Shown: one piece after another, positions 52,728-60,539 of the stretch
Layout of the letters: the number at the start of each line of letters is the position of its first letter
Numbering within the stretch: the stretch's first letter is position 1
DNA from: Candidatus Bathyarchaeota archaeon BA1
Lineage (GTDB): Archaea; Thermoproteota; Bathyarchaeia; Bathyarchaeales; Bathyarchaeaceae
DNA: 60,539 nt
Reading direction: 5' to 3'
Assembly (NCBI GenBank): GCA_001399805.1
Contig: LIHJ01000032.1
Location: 1 to 60,539, forward strand
Made by a program: the position numbers and the translations under genes
Notes under the pieces: model-generated
Told to the model about the DNA's origin: nothing
Database searches by the model: none
The model's input: only the letters and a program-made list of their open reading frames with translations

Positions 52728-53705
52728 TTAGTAAACAATTTTCCTCACCGCCTTAATTATGCTTTTTTCGTCGGGTATGACAAACTGTTCAAGGGGTGGG
52801 CTGAAGGGTATGGGCGTGTCTGGCTCCGCCACCCGTTTTACTGGAGCATCCAGATAATCGAGTGCTTCCTCTGCCACAATTGCCGCAATCTCCGCACTCA
52901 CCCCCGCGGTCTTGCAGTCCTCGGTGACAATCACGATTCTGCCAGTCTTTTTCACTGAGTTTAGGATGGCTTGCTTATCTAAGGGAATGAGTGTTCGTGG
53001 GTCAATTACCTCCACCTCGATTCCCTGCTTGCCAAGCTCCTCGGCTGCTGCGAGCGCCTTATGAACCATGTATACTGTGGCAAATATGGTGACATCTTCG
53101 CCCTTTCTTTTGATGTCAGCCAAACCAAAGGGAATCGTGTACTGTTCTTCGGGAACGTGCCCCTTAATGGGGTAGAGGAGCTTATGTTCAAAGAACATCA
53201 CGGGGTTGTCGTCTCGTATCGCTGTTTTCAGCAGACCCTTCGCATCGTATGGGGTCGAGGGAATCGCAACCTTCAAGCCGGGAACGTGCATAAACCAGGC
53301 CTCAAGGCTTTGGGAATGGTGTGCTGCGATGTTGACCCCGGCTCCAAAGGGCGTTCGAATCACCATAGGCACCTTGGCTTGGCCGCCAAACATGTACCGC
53401 AACTTGGCGGCTTGATTGGCTATCTGATCCATGGCTAGGGCTGTGAGGTCCCCGAACATGATTTCGGCTACGGGTCTCATGCCGGTTATGGCTGCGCCGA
53501 TGGCAACGCCTATGATGGCGGATTCAGAGATGGGTGTATCGCGAACCCGCTCATCCCCAAATTCCTCCGCCAGTCCTTGCGTAACTTTGAAGGCCCCACC
53601 CCAATACCGCCCAATGTCCTCCCCAAGAAGGAATACCGCCCTGTCTCGAATCATTTCTTCTCGCAGAGCCTCACGAAGGGCGTCGCGGTAGGTGATCTCC
53701 CTCAT
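52728..53705 (-). CDS. 2-oxoacid dehydrogenase E1 beta subunit
   Basis: About 325 residues: [53 protein letters not shown] and FDLxT-like core blocks, ending [12 protein letters not shown]. The beta subunit provides part of the thiamine diphosphate site and binds E2. ATG 53705 ([10 protein letters not shown]) is preferred; the longer frame to 53732 overlaps E1alpha further and lacks the usual N-terminus. It overlaps the E1alpha 3' end closely, so translation is probably coupled. Confidence 0.9.
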   Translation of the reverse strand: MREITYRDALREALREEMIRDRAVFLLGEDIGRYWGGAFKVTQGLAEEFGDERVRDTPISESAIIGVAIGAAITGMRPVAEIMFGDLTALAMDQIANQAAKLRYMFGGQAKVPMVIRTPFGAGVNIAAHHSQSLEAWFMHVPGLKVAIPSTPYDAKGLLKTAIRDDNPVMFFEHKLLYPIKGHVPEEQYTIPFGLADIKRKGEDVTIFATVYMVHKALAAAEELGKQGIEVEVIDPRTLIPLDKQAILNSVKKTGRIVIVTEDCKTAGVSAEIAAIVAEEALDYLDAPVKRVAEPDTPIPFSPPLEQFVIPDEKSIIKAVRKIVY

Positions 53706-53718
53706 TTCAGTTTCGCTC

Positions 53719-54678
53719 CTAAGCATACACATCCTCTAATGCCTCTTCTGGCTTTGGATGGGGGCTTTCCATGGCAAACTTGACGGCATCTTCCACCACA
53801 GCAGCAGCCTCCTGTTCAATATTCTTTGCCTCTCCCTCGGTTAAGATTCCCAACTCGAGAAGACTTGCCTTAAAACGTGTGATGGGGTCTTTCTTAAGCC
53901 ACTCCTCCACCTCCTCCTTGGGTCGGTAGGTGGCGGGGTCAAAGCGGGAGTGCCCCTTGTGCCGATACGTCTTACACTCTATCAATGTGGGTCCCCTTCC
54001 CATCCTCGCTCTCCCAACCGCTTCACGGGCGGCTTCATATACGGCAAGTACGTCATTTCCATCCACAACCACGCCGGGAATGCCATAAGCAACGGCTCTG
54101 TCCGCAACATTCTCTATGGCCATCACCCTCGATTGGCGAGTGCCCATCGCGTACAGGTTGTTTTCGCAAATAAACACGATGGGAAGCGCCCATGTGGCTG
54201 CCATGTTGATTCCTTCATGGAAGGTCCCTTGATTGGAGGCACCCTCACCAAAGAAGCATGCCACGACCTGATCGGTTCCTCTCAGCTTTATGGATAAGCC
54301 CGCGCCAGCCGCTATGGGGATTCCCGCTCCCACAACAGCTGTTGCTCCCAGCATGCCCACACCGAAGTCTGCGATGTGCATGGAGCCCCCCTTACCCTTG
54401 CAGTAGCCCGTTTTCTTGCCTAAAATCTCCGCCATAACTCTGTTCAACCGGGCGCCCTTGGCAATGCTGTGTCCATGCCCACGATGGGTGCTCGTTATGA
54501 AGTCATCCTCTCGGAGATTGGCACACACACCAACTGCCACTGCCTCCTGTCCAGCATACAAGTGGATGGTTCCGGGAACAAGGTTCTGACCATACAGCTC
54601 AAACACCTTATCTTCAAAATGCCGAATCTCCAGCATCTTCCTATACATCTCAATTAACTTCCATTTTTCCAGCGTCAA
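53719..54678 (-). CDS. 2-oxoacid dehydrogenase E1 alpha subunit
   Basis: 319 residues. The thiamine diphosphate motif [17 protein letters not shown]...ENN lies near residues 145-175. [15 protein letters not shown] and [18 protein letters not shown] are typical of E1alpha. The substrate (pyruvate, branched-chain 2-oxoacids or acetoin) cannot be told apart by inspection. Anaerobic archaea generally use ferredoxin-dependent oxidoreductases, so an NAD-type complex is notable. First gene of an E1alpha-E1beta-E2 operon. Confidence 0.9.
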   Translation of the reverse strand: MTLEKWKLIEMYRKMLEIRHFEDKVFELYGQNLVPGTIHLYAGQEAVAVGVCANLREDDFITSTHRGHGHSIAKGARLNRVMAEILGKKTGYCKGKGGSMHIADFGVGMLGATAVVGAGIPIAAGAGLSIKLRGTDQVVACFFGEGASNQGTFHEGINMAATWALPIVFICENNLYAMGTRQSRVMAIENVADRAVAYGIPGVVVDGNDVLAVYEAAREAVGRARMGRGPTLIECKTYRHKGHSRFDPATYRPKEEVEEWLKKDPITRFKASLLELGILTEGEAKNIEQEAAAVVEDAVKFAMESPHPKPEEALEDVYA

Positions 54679-54984
54679 TAAAATCTCCTCTTTGAAAACC
54701 CCCTTAGAGAAATTGATCCGTCTTGTATAAAATGATTATGAAGAAAACGATCGATGTTATACGAATTTTGCATAAATTTCTGTGTACAGTTTATTCTAGG
54801 CATGTCGATAGCTCATCTTCAAGTATCATTGAGCCATTTGCTGTTTAAAGAATCCAGCTATATACTTTATAAAAAGTTCGAAACCTCTTAGTCGCCTCTT
54901 ATCACGCCTTTGTTGACATTGCACAGCCAACCATAAAACTCTTCTAAGTTTTGTTTCTTTATTTCCTTGGATTTTCACCCTTAC
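54679..54984. promoter_or_regulatory. Promoter region of the dehydrogenase operon
   Basis: 306 bp between rbcL and E1alpha. On the minus strand CATTTTATAC (about 54725-54734) is a TATA-like element about 50 nt before the E1alpha start, and CTTTTTATAAAG (about 54858-54870) is another. No coding frame is apparent. rbcL ends at 54985, so this region may also include its terminator; no clear hairpin is seen. Confidence 0.35.
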
Positions 54985-56253
54985 CTACTCTTCAGCAAGG
55001 TACCGGTAATCCCATGTTTCAAGGGCTAACTGAAGTTCCCTATGTGTTTTGGCATGTTCTCCCAACGGGATGTTGTCCATAAAAGCGTCGATGGCTTGAC
55101 GCATAGCCATGGCTCCAGCCCTCGTGCCCATCGGGTGGCCATGAATCCCTCCACCTGCGTTAATAACGAGGTCCTTGCCGAGTTTCTTAATGTTTGGGTG
55201 AACGATCCCTGGGTGTATGCCCCCGGAGGCCACTGGAAGCGCGTTATTTAAATGATACCATTCGTTCCGTAGGAAGTCGTTGACTTTTTTTACTTCCGTG
55301 ACGGCCTTTTCCATCTTGCCAGCGGCGGTCCCTGTGTGAAGTTGATCCCCACCAGCCACCCTCACCAGCTTTGCGAGGACCATCATGTGGATCCCATGCT
55401 TGGGGTTTCTGGTGATCGCCCCGTGCATGGTTCTGTGGATGTGTAGGGGCACGTTTATTGTGGGGTCCTTCGCCAGCATTTGAACGGCTGAGAACCCAGC
55501 GGTTAGAATGTCCACCATGAGCATGTTGGCGCCATGTTCAATGGCGGTGTCCGCCAACCCCATCATCTTATCCACGTTGGCGGTTATGTTCACCGCATAA
55601 AACACGTTCTTGCCCGTTTCCCCTTTTGCCTTGTCTATCGCCTCCATCACCCTTATCACCCTCTCCTCAAGTGGGCAGAACCTTTGATTGGTGAGGGTTT
55701 CATCATCCTTTATGAGGTCAACCCCGCCCAAGGCAGCTTCATAGGCCACAGTGGCGGTTTGTTTCGGATCAAGGCCCACCTTTGGCTTAACGATGGTGCC
55801 CACGTGAGGGCGGCGATCCTGCAGCGTGCCCACAAACCTTCTTATCCTTTCTATGCCAAACTTTGGGCCTGGAAACACGCTAACGATCTCCTTGGAAAGA
55901 TCGATATCAAGGAGTCGAACATTTTTTAAGGTCGATAGGCCGAAGAGGTTCCCTGCAACTATGCTGAGTATGTTGGGGATACCCCCGGTATCAACATCGA
56001 ACAGCTCACTTGGGAAGGCTATGCTGACCAAGCCCCTGTTGCCTCCCTCCCACCTGAAGACCTTGGCTGGGAGTTTCTCCTTAATCCACGCTGTTGTGGT
56101 GGTTACCTCGGTCCATGTTCCAATGGACTCCTCAATCGCTATTTGCTCACCTGCCTCTGGGAGAGGCAGCTTGCTCTCAACGTAGTAGGTGGCGATGACA
56201 TGCTTTTCTGGGTCGATATCCTCTGGTTTAGCGAAGAAGGTTTTCCCATCCAA
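54985..56253 (-). CDS. rbcL: Form III ribulose-1,5-bisphosphate carboxylase/oxygenase large subunit
   Basis: 422 residues, archaeal form III length. Active-site residues are in place: KPKVGLDPK near 156, GGVDLIKDDETL (carbamylated Lys about K182, Asp184, Glu185), HIHRTMHGAITR (His near 277), loop 6 GTAAGKME (Lys about 313) and ASGGIHPG. No small subunit is needed or present. In archaea it carboxylates RuBP to 3-phosphoglycerate within nucleoside monophosphate salvage. It lies 5 nt downstream of the R15P isomerase in the prs-R15Pi-rbcL operon. Confidence 0.95.
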   Translation of the reverse strand: MDGKTFFAKPEDIDPEKHVIATYYVESKLPLPEAGEQIAIEESIGTWTEVTTTTAWIKEKLPAKVFRWEGGNRGLVSIAFPSELFDVDTGGIPNILSIVAGNLFGLSTLKNVRLLDIDLSKEIVSVFPGPKFGIERIRRFVGTLQDRRPHVGTIVKPKVGLDPKQTATVAYEAALGGVDLIKDDETLTNQRFCPLEERVIRVMEAIDKAKGETGKNVFYAVNITANVDKMMGLADTAIEHGANMLMVDILTAGFSAVQMLAKDPTINVPLHIHRTMHGAITRNPKHGIHMMVLAKLVRVAGGDQLHTGTAAGKMEKAVTEVKKVNDFLRNEWYHLNNALPVASGGIHPGIVHPNIKKLGKDLVINAGGGIHGHPMGTRAGAMAMRQAIDAFMDNIPLGEHAKTHRELQLALETWDYRYLAEE

Positions 56254-56258
56254 TTTGA

Positions 56259-58138
<1,880 letters not shown>

Positions 58139-58282
58139 TTTACTGACCTACCCAAACCACATACAATATCAATTCCTGTATAATAATGTTGACGAGGATA
58201 CAAGCTACAAACTTGTTTACGAGAAGTTTAGGAAGGAGATTGGGGAACCTGCCGATTTCTTTGAAGAGCAATTTATGTTGAT

Positions 58283-59236
58283 CTACCCTAAGTCGAGAAT
58301 TGGCAATTGTCGGCGTTCCCTTAGGATCATGATTGCCCCTTGGGGGGGCATGACGCCCCTCTCCGTTATTATAAGGTCGATATGTTCTGGGGGTGTTACA
58401 TCAAACGCTGGATTTCGAACCGTTATGTTCCCTAGGCTTTGCAGTTCCTCCTTCGAAATGACCAAGAATGGGTCCCTCTCCTCTATTTCGATCAACTCCC
58501 CGAACATTGTCTCTGGACTGAACTTATAAATGGATGCGGCTACAAAAACCCGGACGCGGGACTCGTGAGCCACCGATGCGATGGCTGATGTCCCTATCTT
58601 ATTCACCACGGCTCCGTTGGCTGCCACGGCTTCGGCGCCAACTAAAACCTTGTTTATGTCCTTCATGAAATGGCAAACTGCCGAATCCACTATCATGGTT
58701 GTTGGGATGCCCAATTTCGCTAGCTCTTTGGCGATGAGCCTTCCTTGAAACTCCGGGCGGGTTTCAGTCACCATGACCCTGATGTTTTTTCCCTCTTGTT
58801 GTGCCCTTTGCAGGACTGAGATAACCGATGTGCTATAACCATGTGTTAAAATCACGTCGTCTTGGCTTAGCCTGCGGGCACCTATCTCGCTGATTTTGTT
58901 GACGGAGTCCTCTATCTCATGGAGAAACTCTGTTACGTGCAACCTTGCTAAGCTTCTCAGTTCCTCCACATTTAATCCCCTATCAACGCCTTGCTTAATC
59001 TGATGAAGGACATGACGAGTGCCGTTTACAAGCAAAATGGAGGTTGGTCGTGATTTAACAAGGAGGTCCCCACAATCCTTAAGCTCTTTAAAGAGCTCAC
59101 CTGGCTCTTTAGCTTTTGAGCTGACGGCGGCCTCGCTTAAAGCATCCAATGTTATTCGGGTGATAAGCGTTGCTCCGTGCAGCTCTCTCCTTTTGATCTC
59201 ATCTAAAGCCTTCAAAACACTCAGAGGTGTTGACAT
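58283..59236 (-). CDS. eIF2B-like paralogue with altered active site
   Basis: About 317 residues, strongly similar in layout to the R15P isomerase at 56259 ([50 protein letters not shown]). At the catalytic Cys position it reads ILTHGYSTSV (Gly) and at the catalytic Asp GAEAVAANG (Glu). It should therefore lack isomerase activity; a regulatory or initiation-factor-like role is possible. GGTGG precedes ATG 59236. It sits 145 nt upstream of prs on the same strand but is not overlapping it. Confidence 0.75.
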   Translation of the reverse strand: MSTPLSVLKALDEIKRRELHGATLITRITLDALSEAAVSSKAKEPGELFKELKDCGDLLVKSRPTSILLVNGTRHVLHQIKQGVDRGLNVEELRSLARLHVTEFLHEIEDSVNKISEIGARRLSQDDVILTHGYSTSVISVLQRAQQEGKNIRVMVTETRPEFQGRLIAKELAKLGIPTTMIVDSAVCHFMKDINKVLVGAEAVAANGAVVNKIGTSAIASVAHESRVRVFVAASIYKFSPETMFGELIEIEERDPFLVISKEELQSLGNITVRNPAFDVTPPEHIDLIITERGVMPPQGAIMILRERRQLPILDLG

Positions 59237-59445
59237 CACAACCACCGCTCTCTACCCTAAATTTACTTAATACTTATCCATTTTGGAATACTATATGCAT
59301 TAATGTCCTGACCACAGTAATTGATTGAGGATACATCATTAAATGCTCCCGACCAAAAGTTCTCATTTGGCGGGCTCGGCTTCAATGTCTAAGTCTCCCA
59401 TGACGTATGAAGGTTTAGTGTGGCTGATCGAATAAGTATAAGGGG

Positions 59446-60378
59446 TCACTTTAAAGAATTGATGACTTTTTCAGCGATTAAGATGGCTGCAATCCTTTGG
59501 GCTTCCTCGGTTTGGGCACCTATGTGGGGTGTGCAAACAACGTTGTTCAACTTTATCAGCGCGAGATCTTTAGGCGGTTCAACCTCATAGACATCTAATG
59601 CTGCTCCCCTTAACTTTCCAGACTGCAGCGCTTCCAGGAGAGCCCTTTCATCCACGATGGCGCCTCTTGAAGTGTTAATCAGGATGGCTCCATCCTTCAT
59701 GAGCTGGAGCTCTCTTTCACCAATCATGTGGCGGGTTTCTGGGGTTAACGGGACATGCACGGTGACAATGTCGCTTCTTTGGAGAAAACTAGGAAGCTCC
59801 TTGAGTGGGATATACTCCGCCTCAAGCTCCCTCAACAGCTCGGGGGATGGCTCCGTCCGTTTTGTGATAAGTATCCTCATTCCCAAGGCCTTGGCGATTC
59901 TCGCCACCCTCTCACCGATATTTCCTAAGCCGATTGTGCCTAGGGTTTTACCCCTCAGCTCCCAACCCATCAGCCCCCTCTTGATCCACCCTCCCTCCTT
60001 CATGGTTCGGTCTGCGAGGGGGATGCTTCGAGCCAATGAGATCATCAACCCCATGGTTAATTCAGCCACGGCTTCAGCGGGAGCCTCTGGCGTATTTAAA
60101 ACTGCAATGTGCCCTTTTTCCGCGGCCTCCACGTCAATGTTGTCTAAGCCAGCGCCAGCTCGGCCTATTATCCGCAACCCCCTTCCAGCTTCAATGATTT
60201 CCTTTGTAACTTGGGTTCGGCTCCGCACAATAATTGCGTCGTAATTTGAAACCACCCTTTTTAGTTCCTCGCCAGAAATCGTGGGGTTCACATCAACCTC
60301 CAAATCAGCTTGCCTCAATTTTTCGGTCCCATCCTCATGGATGGGGTCGCAAACAAGAACCTTCACCCTTGCCTTCAT
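59446..60378 (-). CDS. serA: D-3-phosphoglycerate dehydrogenase (short form)
   Basis: About 310 residues from ATG 60378 (MKARVKVLVCDPI); the frame upstream to 60414 is not needed. D-2-hydroxyacid dehydrogenase features: GRAGAGLDNIDVEAAEKG, the Rossmann motif GLGNIGERVARI, NTSRGAIVDERALLEAL (catalytic Arg/Glu region) and CTPHIGAQTEEA (catalytic His). There is no C-terminal ACT domain, so serine feedback by that route is not expected. It oxidises 3-phosphoglycerate to start serine synthesis; 3-phosphoglycerate is also the RuBisCO product. A glyoxylate reductase role cannot be excluded by inspection. Confidence 0.85.
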   Translation of the reverse strand: MKARVKVLVCDPIHEDGTEKLRQADLEVDVNPTISGEELKRVVSNYDAIIVRSRTQVTKEIIEAGRGLRIIGRAGAGLDNIDVEAAEKGHIAVLNTPEAPAEAVAELTMGLMISLARSIPLADRTMKEGGWIKRGLMGWELRGKTLGTIGLGNIGERVARIAKALGMRILITKRTEPSPELLRELEAEYIPLKELPSFLQRSDIVTVHVPLTPETRHMIGERELQLMKDGAILINTSRGAIVDERALLEALQSGKLRGAALDVYEVEPPKDLALIKLNNVVCTPHIGAQTEEAQRIAAILIAEKVINSLK

Positions 60379-60539
60379 CGTGACCACCCAGATCGGACGC
60401 GAACATTTCACCAATGATTGGTTCGGTGCTTATGCTTATTTCTTTTTCCTGCAGACACTGTTAGCTCTTCATGTTTTGAGATAATTTATTCATATTATGG
60501 CTCATACTAGAATAATTATAAGGGAATAATGAAAATACT

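Noticed and set aside
59657..60244. 195-codon antisense frame over serA
   Set aside because: Sense strand has complete serA motifs; antisense translation has no recognisable domain.

Overview
The window looks like chromosomal DNA of an uncultured archaeon, most plausibly a Bathyarchaeia-type (TACK) lineage. The lineage is inference. The archaeal character is direct: form III RuBisCO with ribose-1,5-bisphosphate isomerase, two MoeA paralogues in tandem, ComB, aIF5B-type infB, an EndA-family tRNA splicing protein, intron-bearing tRNA genes, an archaeosortase-like protein, many GTG/TTG starts and TATA-like promoters.

Layout. 0-8 kb: glycosyltransferase, a Gfo/Idh-DUF362 fusion, two moeA genes, an endonuclease IV-like TIM barrel, a membrane protein, a cupin. 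8-9.5 kb: a HEPN/PaREP1-like gene and a TumA/TumE-like toxin-antitoxin pair with a frameshifted toxin. 9.6-26 kb: mostly plus-strand metabolism (two zinc alcohol dehydrogenases, pyrG, a HExxH-type protein, a UPF0104-type membrane protein, a sugar isomerase, a DVGG-repeat beta-solenoid protein next to an OPT transporter, a threonine synthase-like enzyme with a fused winged helix, an ECF S component, an AIR-synthase-like protein, comB). 26-32 kb: glycosyltransferases, a radical SAM enzyme and an archaeosortase-like/GT2/small membrane protein operon. 32-34 kb: an adenosine-specific kinase family protein, a deaminase-like amidohydrolase and a tautomerase. 34-51 kb: accessory DNA rich in decayed genes (homing endonucleases, toxin-antitoxin pairs, terminase, TnpB) wrapped around the intact hisS, endA-like, mtnA and infB. 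51-60.5 kb: an E1alpha/E1beta/E2 2-oxoacid dehydrogenase operon, then RuBisCO, R15P isomerase and PRPP synthase, an eIF2B-like paralogue and serA.

The main discovery is in infB (aIF5B). The reading frame breaks inside the P-loop. The 32-nt break (47858-47889) folds into a canonical bulge-helix-bulge (BHB) motif: 4-bp central helix, two 3-nt bulges and flanking helices. Cleavage after the second base of each bulge restores the G-H-V-D-T-G-K-T P-loop exactly. This predicts a protein-coding pre-mRNA intron removed by the tRNA splicing machinery. The same window carries a tRNA-Ile(GAT) with two non-canonical introns, a tRNA-Arg(TCG) with two introns, an orphan tRNA 3' half behind its own TATA-like element, and an EndA-family protein whose catalytic His is replaced by Thr. 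The last would suit the structural subunit of a heteromeric endonuclease with broad substrate range.

The genes connect in three ways. prs, R15P isomerase and RuBisCO form one overlapping operon linking PRPP or nucleotide-derived ribose 1,5-bisphosphate to 3-phosphoglycerate; serA, which uses 3-phosphoglycerate, lies nearby. The frameshifts and nonsense codons fall almost entirely in mobile, toxin-antitoxin and accessory genes, while the long metabolic and housekeeping frames are intact. That favours real decay over sequencing error, although several lesions are 1-nt homopolymer changes and read-level checks would decide.
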